Shown piece by piece: positions 19,180 to 29,410 of a stretch of 64,000 bases of DNA. Under the pieces are notes generated by a model. The model was not told the origin of the DNA. It did no database searches and saw nothing but the letters and a program-made list of their open reading frames with translations. The DNA comes from Candidatus Zixiibacteriota bacterium. Its GTDB lineage: Bacteria; Zixibacteria; MSB-5A5; WJJR01; JAJRUJ01. The stretch lies in contig JAGVQM010000041.1 in NCBI GenBank assembly GCA_020051695.1, positions 82,385-146,384 on the forward strand, read 5' to 3'. The stretch's first letter is position 1. The number at the start of each line of letters is the position of its first letter. The translations under genes were made by a program, and so were the position numbers.

Positions 19180-22092
19180 ATGAGAACAACATTCCTCTAT
19201 ATTTTGGCGGGCGCGATGTTCATCGCCGCGGCATTACTGTTGAATTGCGGGACCCAGAATCCGGGTGGCAGCTTTTCCGGCGCCTCTGCTGCAGTCGATG
19301 TCCGGCTGGTCAGAAGCTCGCTGGCCGAGCAGATCACCCGCGTCAGTCTAAGCGTCGCCGCGGACGGCACAACCGTGCACCAGGCCAACGCGCAGGTGGT
19401 GGACGGGGTGTTCCAGTTTGCGGAATTCGAAGTGCCGGTGGGCAATGTCTCTTTTTCATTGCATGCGACAAATGCCGCAGGCAACGTTTTGTATGCGGGC
19501 GATACCACGGCGAGCGTTATCGCCGGCGCCGTGACTCAACTATCCATCGAATTGTTGCCCGCTGTGCCCATGATCAAACTGTCGCCGTATTTCACGGAAC
19601 TCGAACCCGGCGACCAGTTTTTCAGCACGCTGGAGATGTTTAATATCGAACGTTTTTATAGCGGCTCATTTGCAGTCCAATATGATCCGGCGTTGATATC
19701 CTTTAACGGTACGATCAGCCAGGTGGGGAATGCCTGGGGTAATCTGGTGACGTTTGCCCGGGACGTGGGGGATACGGTCCTTGTCTCGATCACACGGACG
19801 ACGACTTCCGACGATACGGCGCCGGCAGGCGCATACTCGCTGGTGCGGCTGGGTTTCGCTGCGCTGGCCGGTGGAGATACCGAGCTGAAGTTAATCTGTG
19901 ACCAAATCGAGGACCTTGACGGGCCCATTGCTGAACGGCAGGTATTGCACTGTGACCCGCAGCTGGTTTCCATAGTCGGGCCTGAGTCAATTCCACCCGG
20001 CCGGATCAACGATTTGAAAACTGATTCGATCACCAGTACCTGGATCACATTGAGCTGGACTGCTCCCGGGGACGACAACTCGACCGGGACTGCCGCGCAG
20101 TACGATTTCCGTTATTCGACCTCGCCGATCACCGAAACGAACTGGCATTCGGCCTTGCAGGTCCTGAATATGGCGCCCCCCGGCCCGGCGGGTTCTACCG
20201 ACCAGATGACTGTGCCCAACCTGGGGCCGTCCACGGTTTACTATTTTGGCATCAAAGCCGCAGACGAAGTACCCAACTGGTCCCAGTTATCCAATATCGT
20301 TTCGGCGACCACGTCAACGGCGCCGGATACTATTCCGCCGGGTATTGTTACCGATCTGCGCGTGGTGGGTGTTGCCGCCACTTCGGTTATTCTGGTGTGG
20401 ACGGCGCCGGGTGATGACAGTGCAGCCGGCGGCGCAGCCGCGCAATACGATTTGCGGTACTCCACTTCGCCGATTTCGGAATCCAACTGGGCCGGCGCTG
20501 CTGCCGTGACGGTTGGTTTTGCGCCGGGCACGCCGGGCGCTAATCAGCAGTATACGGTCACCGGCCTGCAATCCAACATCGTGTACTATTTCGCCCTGAA
20601 AACCGCCGATGAGGTCCCCAACTGGTCGGTGATTTCCAATAATACGAGTTCGGCCACGGCCGATGGTGTACCTCCCGCGGCCATCACGGATCTGCTGACA
20701 GGTGCGCCCACGGATACATCGATCACTCTGCAATGGACGGCGCCGGGCGATGACGGCAACTACGGCACGGCGGCGCAGTATGATATCCGTTATTCCTCAC
20801 TACCGATCGACGCAGCAAATTGGACTGCCGCCATCCAGATCACCGGCGAGCCGACTCCGAGTCCGGCGGGTACGGTACAAAGTTATATGGTCAGGGGACT
20901 GATGCCTTCGACAGCGTATTATTTTGCCATGAAAACCGTGGACGATGCCGGCAACTGGTCAGCGTTGTCCAACGTAGTTTCCGAGACGACGGAACAGCCG
21001 CAGGACCTCATCCCGCCGGGGACTATTGCCGACCTGCGGGTAATCGATTCAACGTCGTCCTCCATCACTCTGGCCTGGACGGCACCCGGCGATGATAATC
21101 TGCTGGGACAGGCCGGTACCTACGACCTGCGCATCGCGACGTTTTTAATTACCCCCCAGAACTGGGACCAGACGACTTCGCTACTCGGTGTGCCCGCGCC
21201 CGCCGCTGCCGGGAATCAAGAATCGGTCGCTGTCATTGGGTTATGGCCGCAAGCCCATTATTATTTTGCGATCAAGACCGCCGATGAGGTCCCCAACTGG
21301 TCGGGATTGTCCAATGTGGCTTCCTCGACAACGCTCGCCCCGCCCGATGTTACGCCGCCCTCCGCGATCGCCGATCTGGTCGTGGAGGACGTTGCCGCAG
21401 ATATGGTCTCTTTGATCTGGACCGCCCCCGGCGATGACGGAATGGTCGGCGTTGCTTCAGCATACGACATCCGTTATTCTACATCGCTGATTACCTCATC
21501 CAACTGGGCTTCGGCAACGCAAGTTGCCGGGGAGCCGCTGCCCGGTGCAACCGGTACGACCGAAAGTTTTGCCGTAGGCGGCCTTGATCCTGCCACGACG
21601 TATTATTTCGCCATCAAGACCGCCGATGAGGTCCCCAACTGGTCGGGACTGTCCAATGTGGTAGATGCGGTAACAAATGTGGGCATTGTGGGCTGGGTCA
21701 GACTGGACCGTATGGAACCGGATATCTACAATATGAATTTCGACCACTCGGACTACGCAGGGTTCGATAATTTCTTCGAACCGCCGGAGTACGATCCACA
21801 TTGGAGCGTCTCCGGTTATAATGCCTGGCTGGAATTCGAATTTTCCGGGCAATACGATTTCTTCATCCACGCTACGCCCTCGATGGGTACGGAGACGCCC
21901 CTCTGTCTGGTAACATTCTTTATAAATGACGCGGTTGTGCCGAATTTTCCGATCGACCCGGGGCCATCGACGCCGTGGGTTAATTACTATATTCCGGCTG
22001 AGAATTTCACGAACGGGACGAATCGAGTCAAAATTCAACTGGTGAGTTCCACGCCGCTGTGGATCGACGCGGCCTGGATTCAGCAACCATAG
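19180..22092 (+). CDS. Surface protein with cohesin-like domain and five fibronectin type III repeats
   Basis: 970 residues. The start lies 7 bp after the barrel stop. The N-terminal hydrophobic segment ends LLLNC (Cys23), resembling a lipoprotein signal although Asn before Cys is atypical. Residues ~25-125 form a small beta domain. Residues ~130-265 resemble a cohesin fold (ELEPGDQFFSTLEMFN; FYSGSFAVQYDPALISFNG). Five FN3 modules follow (~270-833), each with 'PPxxIxDL' at its start, 'WTAPGDDxxxG' in strand C, and YYFAIKTADEVPNWS near the end. The last ~135 residues form a separate beta-rich, possibly carbohydrate-binding domain. Cohesins bind dockerins, and three dockerin-bearing proteins are encoded upstream (1904, 5279, 12279). 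Last gene of the operon. Confidence 0.75.
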   Translation: MRTTFLYILAGAMFIAAALLLNCGTQNPGGSFSGASAAVDVRLVRSSLAEQITRVSLSVAADGTTVHQANAQVVDGVFQFAEFEVPVGNVSFSLHATNAAGNVLYAGDTTASVIAGAVTQLSIELLPAVPMIKLSPYFTELEPGDQFFSTLEMFNIERFYSGSFAVQYDPALISFNGTISQVGNAWGNLVTFARDVGDTVLVSITRTTTSDDTAPAGAYSLVRLGFAALAGGDTELKLICDQIEDLDGPIAERQVLHCDPQLVSIVGPESIPPGRINDLKTDSITSTWITLSWTAPGDDNSTGTAAQYDFRYSTSPITETNWHSALQVLNMAPPGPAGSTDQMTVPNLGPSTVYYFGIKAADEVPNWSQLSNIVSATTSTAPDTIPPGIVTDLRVVGVAATSVILVWTAPGDDSAAGGAAAQYDLRYSTSPISESNWAGAAAVTVGFAPGTPGANQQYTVTGLQSNIVYYFALKTADEVPNWSVISNNTSSATADGVPPAAITDLLTGAPTDTSITLQWTAPGDDGNYGTAAQYDIRYSSLPIDAANWTAAIQITGEPTPSPAGTVQSYMVRGLMPSTAYYFAMKTVDDAGNWSALSNVVSETTEQPQDLIPPGTIADLRVIDSTSSSITLAWTAPGDDNLLGQAGTYDLRIATFLITPQNWDQTTSLLGVPAPAAAGNQESVAVIGLWPQAHYYFAIKTADEVPNWSGLSNVASSTTLAPPDVTPPSAIADLVVEDVAADMVSLIWTAPGDDGMVGVASAYDIRYSTSLITSSNWASATQVAGEPLPGATGTTESFAVGGLDPATTYYFAIKTADEVPNWSGLSNVVDAVTNVGIVGWVRLDRMEPDIYNMNFDHSDYAGFDNFFEPPEYDPHWSVSGYNAWLEFEFSGQYDFFIHATPSMGTETPLCLVTFFINDAVVPNFPIDPGPSTPWVNYYIPAENFTNGTNRVKIQLVSSTPLWIDAAWIQQP
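19990..21678 (+). repeat. Tandem FN3 coding repeats with near-identical DNA blocks
   Basis: Five modules of about 330-340 bp. The module ends share long DNA identity: the stretches at 21271-21319 and 21613-21661 differ at a single base, and 20600 onwards is similar. This points to recent duplication or gene conversion within the gene. Confidence 0.8.
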
Positions 22093-22118
22093 AGTTGATA
22101 GGCGGGGAATCATCGTCC

Positions 22119-22868
22119 GTGGGAATCTACAAAGATTTCGCCCATTTCTATAAAAACGGGCATTATCCCGATTTCAGCAAACGCATGTTCGAACTGCTGC
22201 CGGGAGTCCTTGAACTGTTCGAGGCCCGGCCGCAACGCGTGTTGGATATTGCCTGCGGCGAGGGGACTTTTGCTGTGGCCATGGCCCGGGCCGAGTACGA
22301 CGTGACCGGCATCGATGAGTCCGAGCGGATGCTGCACTACGCACGTGCACGCGCCAGGAAAGAAAAAGTCCGAGTCGGTTTTCACGCCCAGGACATGCGG
22401 TCGCTGTCCTTCGTTGACGAATTCGAGCTGGTGACCTGTTGGTTTGATAGTTTGAATTACTTGCTGGAACTGGACGATGTGTGCCGTACTTTCGCCGGTG
22501 TGGCCCGGGCGCTGCGTCCGGGCGGCTTGTTCATCTTTGATGTGAACACAATCTACGGGCTGGCGGTCAACTGGCAAAGCGAGGGTTGTTTTGTTCAGAC
22601 CGACCGCCCGAAATTATTTGAGGTCCTGCGCCCCGAATACGATTATGAAGCAAATATCGCCACCCTGCGGATCACCGGATTCCGCAAGACAGCGGAGGGC
22701 TGGCGGCGCATGGACGAACAACACCGGGAACGGGGGTATACGCTGGAAGAGCTCGCGACATGTGTGGACCGGGCCGGGCTGCACAAGCTGGCCTGCTGGG
22801 GCAGTTTCCGGGAAAAGAGCGAACCCCAGTCCGACAGCGGCCGCGTGTGGTTTGTCGTCGGAAAATGA
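22119..22868 (+). CDS. Class I SAM-dependent methyltransferase
   Basis: 249 residues from a GTG at 22119 (GGGGA ten bases upstream); no ATG is available without overlapping the preceding gene. SAM motif I is VLDIACGEGTFAVAMA (~residues 43-58). The acidic strand-2 end is YDVTGIDESERML, motif post-I MRSLSFVDEFELVTCWFDSLNYL, and motif VI-like LRPGGLFIFDVNT. Size and spacing match small-molecule methyltransferases (UbiE/CypM-like). Its 26-bp distance from the cohesin/FN3 gene allows read-through from that operon. Substrate unknown. The start assignment is moderate. Confidence 0.8.
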   Translation: MGIYKDFAHFYKNGHYPDFSKRMFELLPGVLELFEARPQRVLDIACGEGTFAVAMARAEYDVTGIDESERMLHYARARARKEKVRVGFHAQDMRSLSFVDEFELVTCWFDSLNYLLELDDVCRTFAGVARALRPGGLFIFDVNTIYGLAVNWQSEGCFVQTDRPKLFEVLRPEYDYEANIATLRITGFRKTAEGWRRMDEQHRERGYTLEELATCVDRAGLHKLACWGSFREKSEPQSDSGRVWFVVGK

Positions 22869-23010
22869 CTGCGATGACCTCTTATCAGTTGCATCAATGC
22901 CTTCGTTTGCCGGTTGAATAATACTTGCTGTACAAAGCATCAATGCCGTATGTTGCGGGTCGGGCGGTTGCATGACGGCCCGGGGCGAACGCAGACCGGC
23001 AAGGGAGCAT

Positions 23011-24516
23011 ATGACCGACGACGAAAAACGCACTACACCAGGGCAAGTGGAAGAGCAACAGCCGGCCGAGCGGATTGTCGAACCCGACCATGCCCTGCCT
23101 GAAATCAATCTCGAGCAACTGCCGCAGAAATTGCAGGAGGCCGCGGCCCGCATCGGCTGGACCAGGTTAATGCCGGTGCAGGCGCGGGCGATTCCGTATT
23201 TATTGGCCCGGCGTGATCTCATGATCCAATCACGCACCGGCAGCGGCAAGACGGGGGCTTTTATCCTGCCGATCCTCGAGCGCATTGATCTATCGCTGAA
23301 CGCCTGCCAGGCGCTGGTGCTGGCGCCGACCCGCGAACTGGCTCGGCAAATCGCCAAGGAGGCCGAGGACCTCAGCGGCTCAGGCGGCGTGCGCACGATT
23401 GCCGTGTATGGCGGCGTGGGGTATGGGCCGCAGATCGATGCTTTCCGCAAAGGCGCCCACCTGGTGGTGGGGACACCCGGCCGCGTGCTCGATCACCTGC
23501 TCAAACGGTCGCTGACTTTGAAAGACCTTAAAATCCTGATCTTCGACGAAGCCGACCGCATGATGTCGATGGGGTTTTATCCGGATATGAAGCGCGTGCG
23601 CGAATACCTGCCGCGCAAACCGCTCAGCGCCTATATGTTTTCGGCCACGTTCCCGCCGCATGTCCTGCGGCTGGCCCGTGAGTTTTTGCACGAACCGGAA
23701 ATGCTCAGTTTGAGCCGTGATCATGTTCATGTCGCTGAAGTGCAGCACGTGTTTTATGCGATACCGGCCATGGAAAAAGACCGCTGTCTGGTACGCATTA
23801 TCGAGATGGAAAACCCGACTTCCGCCCTGATTTTCTGCAACACCAAAGCCACGGTGAATTATGTCACCGTGGTGTTGCAGCGTTTCGGTTATGATGCCGA
23901 CCAGTTGAGCGCCGATTTAAGCCAGAGCGCACGGCAACACGTGATGGAACGGGCCAAGGCCGGCCAACTGCGTTTCCTGGTGGCCACCGATGTCGCAGCC
24001 CGGGGAATCGACATTCACGATTTGTCGCACGTCGTGCTCTATGAGCAGCCCGAAGAAACCGAGGCCTATATCCACCGCGCCGGCCGGACCGGCCGTGCCG
24101 GGGCCGGGGGCGAGGCAGTCTCACTGGTCACCCGGTTGGAATTAATCGCGCTGCAGCGGGTTGCCGACCAGTTCGGCATCGAGTTGATTGAACGCCCCGC
24201 GCCGAGTGATGCCGATGTCGCCGCGGTCGTTTCCGAACGGGTCACGGCCCTGCTGGAGACCCAGCTGCGCTCGCGTGATACACTGCAAACCGAACGCATG
24301 CAACGATTTATTCGTCTGGCGCGGGAGCTGGGTCAGGAAAATGACGCCGGTGCGCTGATCGCGATGCTGCTGGATGATTATTATCAACAAACGCTTCATG
24401 CCGCGCCGCCGCGTCCGCCTGCCGAGGCAGTTGAATCATCGGTCCCATCGGGCCGCCCATCACCGCCGCAGGAAAAACCCCGTCAGCGTAACAGCCGCCG
24501 CCGCAAACGCCGCTGA
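23011..24516 (+). CDS. DEAD-box ATP-dependent RNA helicase
   Basis: 501 residues. The ATG at 23011 has AAGGGAG six bases upstream; longer starts lack a site. All core motifs are visible: Q motif region TRLMPVQARAIP, motif I TGSGKT (76-81), PTREL (Ia), motif II DEAD (179-182), motif III SAT (211-213), motif V ATDVAARGID, motif VI HRAGRTGRAG. The C-terminal ~100 residues are not the DbpA RNA-binding domain and end in a basic tail (RQRNSRRRKRR) that probably grips RNA. Expected role: remodelling of RNA in ribosome assembly or mRNA decay. The beta-CASP RNase-like gene at 27433 is only one gene away. Confidence 0.93.
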   Translation: MTDDEKRTTPGQVEEQQPAERIVEPDHALPEINLEQLPQKLQEAAARIGWTRLMPVQARAIPYLLARRDLMIQSRTGSGKTGAFILPILERIDLSLNACQALVLAPTRELARQIAKEAEDLSGSGGVRTIAVYGGVGYGPQIDAFRKGAHLVVGTPGRVLDHLLKRSLTLKDLKILIFDEADRMMSMGFYPDMKRVREYLPRKPLSAYMFSATFPPHVLRLAREFLHEPEMLSLSRDHVHVAEVQHVFYAIPAMEKDRCLVRIIEMENPTSALIFCNTKATVNYVTVVLQRFGYDADQLSADLSQSARQHVMERAKAGQLRFLVATDVAARGIDIHDLSHVVLYEQPEETEAYIHRAGRTGRAGAGGEAVSLVTRLELIALQRVADQFGIELIERPAPSDADVAAVVSERVTALLETQLRSRDTLQTERMQRFIRLARELGQENDAGALIAMLLDDYYQQTLHAAPPRPPAEAVESSVPSGRPSPPQEKPRQRNSRRRKRR

Positions 24517-24739
24517 GCGCCGTTTCTTTCGTTGCCCCGAGCGGACTATGGACGCTCGCCTGCCGGCTTTTCCAACGCGACCACAGCAGGAATAGCGCGC
24601 CGGGCCACCGGTTCACCCGACAACGCGCGTGTTTGCAGCGTCAATTAAAACACCTAAAGACATCGCAAAATCAGTTGACAGAGTCACGCGATTTGACCCA
24701 ATTACACCAGTGAACCGAATTGCGGGTTGATTTTTATCC

Positions 24740-27403
24740 GTGGACGGGGTTGAAGCTGTGGATGACCGACTGCCGGACGATGAGCGGACGCAGAGTTTTA
24801 CCGTCCTGACCGAAGGCACGCTGGTTTCCCATTACGCGGTGATCAAACGCCTCGGCGCCGGGGGCATGGGTGAAGTCTATCTGGCGGATGATACTCGTTT
24901 GCACCGCAAGGTGGCGTTGAAATTCCTGCCCGCGCACCTGGTCTCGGATGAGCAGGCCCGGACCCGCTTTGGCCGAGACTCACGGGCTGCGGCCTTGTTG
25001 GATCATCCCAACATTGTCACCATCCATGAAGTCGGGGAATTCCAGGGCCGGCCGTACTTCGCCATGCAGTTTGTCGAAGGCCCGACTTTGCGTGATTATT
25101 GTTCCGGCCGGGATCTGACGGTTCCGGAGATTATCAACCTGACCATACAAATTTGTGAGGGGCTGGCCAGGGCCCATGAAGCGGGGATCGTCCATCGGGA
25201 TATCAAACTGACCAATATTATGATCGATGCCGATGGGCGGCCGATATTGCTGGATTTTGGCCTGGCGACGATCCCGGGCGATGAAAAACTGACCCGGACC
25301 GGTTCCACGATGGGCACAGTGGGCTATATGTCGCCGGAACAGGTCCTGGCCAAAAAAGTGGATGCCCGGTCGGATTTGTTTTCTCTGGGCGTGGTCCTCT
25401 ATGAAATGATCACCGGCCGCCAGCCGTTCAAAGGTGAAAACCAGGCGTCGTCGCTGCATGCCATCACTCATGATACCCCTGAACCGCTGGCCCGCTTCAA
25501 GACTGGCGTCCCCGACCGGCTGCAATTTATCGTTTCGAAACTCCTTGAAAAAGATCCGGCGCTACGGTACCAGAACGCCGCCGGGGTGATCAGCGATCTC
25601 AAACGCGCGAATCTTTCCGGGGATTCCGTATCCCCCGTGCGGTCCCGGCTATTCACGCGTCCGGTCGTGTGGGGTGTCGCGGCATTGACCGTCATTCTCC
25701 TGGTTGGTCTGGTGATGAAATTTCTCATTGGAGGTGGGCTGACTCATCGAGAGGACCGGCCGCTGATGCTGGCCGTGCTGCCGTTTCAGAATCTGGGGGC
25801 GGCGGAGGATGAGTATTTTGCCGATGGCATTACTGAAGAAATCCTCACCAATCTCGCCCGGTTGTCGGGACTTGGAGTCATCTCGCGCTCCAGCGCCATG
25901 AAATATAAAAATACCGACAAAGACCAGCATCAAATCGGCCGGGAACTTGGCGTGGAGTATCTGCTGGAGGGCACGATCCGCTGGGACAAATCAGGCGGGT
26001 CCAGCCGGGTCAGGATCAGTCCGCAGTTGATCTGCGTGAAGACCCGGATCAACGAATGGAGCGAGACGTTTGACACGGTCATCAGCGATATTTTTGCCGT
26101 ACAATCCGGTATCGCTCGGCAGGTCGCGCAGGCGTTGAACGTGACCCTGTTGGAGTCCGAACAGCAGGCGATCACCCAGCCGCCGACCACCAATCCCGAG
26201 GCGTATGATTTTTATCTGCGCGGCAACCAGTATCTGTCAAGTTCCGAAAAAGATATCCGCAATGCCGAGGAAATGTATCGGCGGGCCATTGCCGTTGAGC
26301 CGTCTTTCGCGCTGGCGTACGCACAACTTGGTTTTGTGCACACCCAGATGTACTGGTGGCACTATGACTCATCACCCGAACGGCTGGCGGCGGCCAAACA
26401 GGCGATCGATCGTGCTCTGGAAATTTCGCCAGGGCTGGCCGAAGGGCAGTTTTCGCTGGCCTGGTACTATTATCACGGGTTGCGCGATTATGATCGCGCG
26501 TTGGAAATGTTTTTCACCGCGCGGCGGGGGCAGCCAAATAACAGTCGGTTGATCAAGACCATTGGGCTGGTCCAGCGCCGGCAGGGGAAATGGCAGGAGG
26601 CGGCCGACAACCTGCAACGTGCTGCGGAACTGGACCCCCGCAGTGCCGGCAATTTCAATGAACTGGCCGGCACGCTGATCAGTCTTCGCCGATACGCCGC
26701 AGCCGATACGCTGCTGGGCAGGGCTATTGAGCTGGCCCCTGATCTGCAGTGGGCCTACGTCAATAAATGTCTGCTTTATCTCCTGTGGGACGGGGATACT
26801 AAACGGGCGCGGGGAGTTATTCGCGAGGCCCTCGCGGCCTGCGACCGCTGGCCGTTTCTGACCTATCTGGAAATTACGCTGGACAGAATGGACGGCGCGT
26901 ATGAACACGCCTTCGGTCTGTTGTCCGGGCCGGGCAGCGCATATGCAATCGGCGGAACCGATACCGCGGAATATTATTGCATCAAAGCCGACATTTGCCG
27001 GCATTACCGGCCGCAGCTGAGGGAAATCTACTGCGATTCGGCCCGCCTTCTCCTCGAACGGTACGTCAGCTCCGACCCCGGCGAACCTTATTACCATTTA
27101 TTCCTGGGGCGTGCGTATGCCGGGATGGGCCGCAAGGAGGATGCCATCGCCCAGGCGTTGAAGGCCATCGAATTGTTTCCGATCTCCTCGGATGCTTATT
27201 CAGCTCCCGATTTTATCGGCGTGCTGGCCGAAATCTATACGATGACCGGAGAATACGACCTGGCTCTTGGCCGGCTTGACTATATGCTGTCCATACCCTC
27301 ATGGATCTCGATTCCGTATATCCGCATCTGGCCGGAGTTCGCGCCGCTGCGCGAGCATCCCGGATTTGGTGAACTTGTCGGGAAGTATTCACCTGTGAAT
27401 TAA
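24740..27403 (+). CDS. Membrane Ser/Thr protein kinase with TolB-like and TPR sensor region
   Basis: 887 residues. The start is a GTG; 24740 and in-frame GTG 24758 are both possible and no ATG exists before the kinase domain. Kinase domain ~30-290: Gly loop GAGGMGEVY, catalytic Lys61, HRDIK (152-156), DFGLA (172-176), activation-segment GYMSPEQ. One transmembrane helix at ~309-330. The outer part starts with a TolB-N/FlgO-type domain (LAVLPFQNLGAAEDEYFADG, ~341-465) and continues with TPR repeats to the end (~480-887). Known architecture for a one-component receptor kinase. The ligand is unknown. All catalytic residues are intact, so it should be active. Confidence 0.9.
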   Translation: MDGVEAVDDRLPDDERTQSFTVLTEGTLVSHYAVIKRLGAGGMGEVYLADDTRLHRKVALKFLPAHLVSDEQARTRFGRDSRAAALLDHPNIVTIHEVGEFQGRPYFAMQFVEGPTLRDYCSGRDLTVPEIINLTIQICEGLARAHEAGIVHRDIKLTNIMIDADGRPILLDFGLATIPGDEKLTRTGSTMGTVGYMSPEQVLAKKVDARSDLFSLGVVLYEMITGRQPFKGENQASSLHAITHDTPEPLARFKTGVPDRLQFIVSKLLEKDPALRYQNAAGVISDLKRANLSGDSVSPVRSRLFTRPVVWGVAALTVILLVGLVMKFLIGGGLTHREDRPLMLAVLPFQNLGAAEDEYFADGITEEILTNLARLSGLGVISRSSAMKYKNTDKDQHQIGRELGVEYLLEGTIRWDKSGGSSRVRISPQLICVKTRINEWSETFDTVISDIFAVQSGIARQVAQALNVTLLESEQQAITQPPTTNPEAYDFYLRGNQYLSSSEKDIRNAEEMYRRAIAVEPSFALAYAQLGFVHTQMYWWHYDSSPERLAAAKQAIDRALEISPGLAEGQFSLAWYYYHGLRDYDRALEMFFTARRGQPNNSRLIKTIGLVQRRQGKWQEAADNLQRAAELDPRSAGNFNELAGTLISLRRYAAADTLLGRAIELAPDLQWAYVNKCLLYLLWDGDTKRARGVIREALAACDRWPFLTYLEITLDRMDGAYEHAFGLLSGPGSAYAIGGTDTAEYYCIKADICRHYRPQLREIYCDSARLLLERYVSSDPGEPYYHLFLGRAYAGMGRKEDAIAQALKAIELFPISSDAYSAPDFIGVLAEIYTMTGEYDLALGRLDYMLSIPSWISIPYIRIWPEFAPLREHPGFGELVGKYSPVN

Positions 27404-27432
27404 ACGATGACGACACAGCGAGGACGAATTCA

Positions 27433-28827
27433 ATGACGCGCTTGACATTTTATGGGGCGACCGGGGGAGTGACCGGTTCGCGGTTTTTGCTGGAATCATC
27501 CGGAACAACTTTGCTGATCGACTGCGGATTGTTCCAGGGCGCCAAGCATGAACGGTTGCGCAATTGGGAACCGTTTCCTGTCGCGCCGAAAAGTATCGAC
27601 CGCGTCCTGCTGACCCATGCCCATATCGACCATTCCGGGTATCTCCCCCGCTTCGGGCGCGAGGGTTTCTCCGGCACGATCCATTGCACCCACGCCACTG
27701 CGGACCTGTGCGATATTCTGCTGCGGGACAGTGCGCATCTGCAGGAGGAAGATGCTTTCTGGGCCAACGAGAAAGGATTTTCCCGGCACAAACCGGCGTT
27801 GCCGCTGTATACGGTGGAAGACGCCGAGAAAATATTGCGACAATTCGCCTCGGCATATTACGGTGAAGACCTGTTTATCAACGATAGTCTGCGGGTGAAA
27901 TTCAAGGATGCCGGACACCTGCTGGGATCGTCGCTGGTGGATATCAAATGCAGTACCGGCGCACATCCCAGGAAAATCCTGTTCTCCGGCGATCTGGGCA
28001 AACCGGGGGCGGCCCTGCTCCGGGACATGGTGCAGGCCTACAACGTCGACTACCTGGTCCTGGAATCCACTTATGGCAATCGGCTGCATGAGGATGTCGC
28101 GCCGGTTGCCGAATTGGCGCGGGTTATCCGCGAGAGTGTCGAACGGGGCGGAGTGCTGGTCGTGCCCGCGTTCTCGGTCGGGCGGTCGCAAACCCTTCTG
28201 TATGCGATCCGTGAACTTGAGGAGGCCGGCCAGATTCCGCACCTGCCGGTGTTCATGGATTCGCCGATGGCCATCGACGCGACAAAAATTTTCGAAAAAC
28301 GGCTCTCCGATTTAAACCTTAAAACAAGAGTCCAGACCCTGGCGGGTATCAGCATCTTGCAGCCGAAAGAATTGCACATCTGCCGCACCAAGGTCCAATC
28401 GATCGCCATCAACGATATCGCCACTCCGGCAATTATCATCTCCGCCAGCGGCATGGCCACCGGCGGGCGGATTCTGCACCATCTGGTCAACCGGCTGCCT
28501 GATCCGAAAAACACCATTTTGTTTGTCGGGTATCAGGTCCCGGGGACACGCGGCTGGACACTGCTGGAGGGCAAACCGACCCTGAAAATCCACGGGAAGT
28601 ATGTCACGGTCCGCGCGAAGATCGAAAATATCTCCGGGTTTTCCGGCCATGCCGACTACCGCGAAATTTCGGCCTGGCTGATGGGTTTCAACCGGCCGCC
28701 GGAAAAAACGTTTATCGTGCACGGTGAGCCGGAATCGTCGGCGGCACTGGCCGGACACATCCGCGAGACATTCGGCTGGGAAGTCGTGGTCCCGGAATTC
28801 GGCGAGACCCACGAATTGAATTTATAA
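27433..28827 (+). CDS. Beta-CASP metallo-beta-lactamase-fold RNA hydrolase
   Basis: 464 residues. The metal-binding HxHxDH motif is at 62-67 (HAHIDH). Further motifs are DAGHLLGSSLV with the third His, FSGDLG with the bridging Asp, the beta-CASP signature SASGMATGGRILHHL, and the C-terminal GFSGHADYREI with HGE downstream. This matches the YSH1/CPSF73-like exonuclease or endoribonuclease group of bacterial RNA-processing enzymes. Cytosolic, Zn-dependent RNA cleavage is expected. It starts 29 bp after the kinase gene with a GAGGA site, so co-transcription is likely. Confidence 0.9.
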   Translation: MTRLTFYGATGGVTGSRFLLESSGTTLLIDCGLFQGAKHERLRNWEPFPVAPKSIDRVLLTHAHIDHSGYLPRFGREGFSGTIHCTHATADLCDILLRDSAHLQEEDAFWANEKGFSRHKPALPLYTVEDAEKILRQFASAYYGEDLFINDSLRVKFKDAGHLLGSSLVDIKCSTGAHPRKILFSGDLGKPGAALLRDMVQAYNVDYLVLESTYGNRLHEDVAPVAELARVIRESVERGGVLVVPAFSVGRSQTLLYAIRELEEAGQIPHLPVFMDSPMAIDATKIFEKRLSDLNLKTRVQTLAGISILQPKELHICRTKVQSIAINDIATPAIIISASGMATGGRILHHLVNRLPDPKNTILFVGYQVPGTRGWTLLEGKPTLKIHGKYVTVRAKIENISGFSGHADYREISAWLMGFNRPPEKTFIVHGEPESSAALAGHIRETFGWEVVVPEFGETHELNL

Positions 28828-28966
28828 CCGGGGCCGGGGGGCATCGTACGCAGTCTTGACGTTTTGCTAAGGGATTGGAAAACTGTGGCATGGGCATCCT
28901 GCCCATGTGCCCCGACGGAGGTCGGGGCTGCGGTTTATCATTTTGATATGTGTCCGTTGTCGTCCC

Positions 28967-29063
28967 GGCGCAGGCCGGGACCCAGTCTCATTTCCCGCGC
29001 CGCCGGGAATCCTTTCCCGGCGGAATCATTCGGGAAGTGGCCCTGACGTTTCGTCAGGGTTTC
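28967..29063 (+). repeat. 97-bp direct repeat, copy 1
   Basis: 94 of 97 positions equal the copy at 29314-29410. It contains two hairpins (CCGCCGGGA stem; CCCTGACG stem). Weaker similarity continues ~70 bp downstream in both copies up to a shared 'GCGCTCAG'. Confidence 0.85.
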
Positions 29064-29313
29064 GCAACCCAGTCGTTGTTGGTGTTCGTTTCGATTGTCA
29101 TTCTCTATTCGATGCGCTCAGAAACCCCGAGTGGAACTCGGTGCCACGCCAGCCGACAGCGGTGATAACAGGAGAAAGTTATAAATCGCGCGGTATTTAA
29201 ACCGTCGATTTGCCGTAATTCAGTCATTCACCTACCGGAGTCTTACCCCACCGCAAGCGGATGGGGCACCCGGCTGACCCGCACGACACGTCAATGTCAT
29301 ATTATGTCACCCA

Positions 29314-29410
29314 GGCGCAGGCCGGGGTCCAGTCTCCTTTCCCGCGCCGCCGGGAATCCTTTCCCGGCGGAATCATTCGGGAAGTGGCCCTGACGTTTCG
29401 TCAGGGTTTC
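29314..29410 (+). repeat. 97-bp direct repeat, copy 2
   Basis: Second copy of the block at 28967-29063, three substitutions different and in the same orientation, 347 bp further right. It indicates local duplication or repeated insertion of the same element. Confidence 0.85.
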
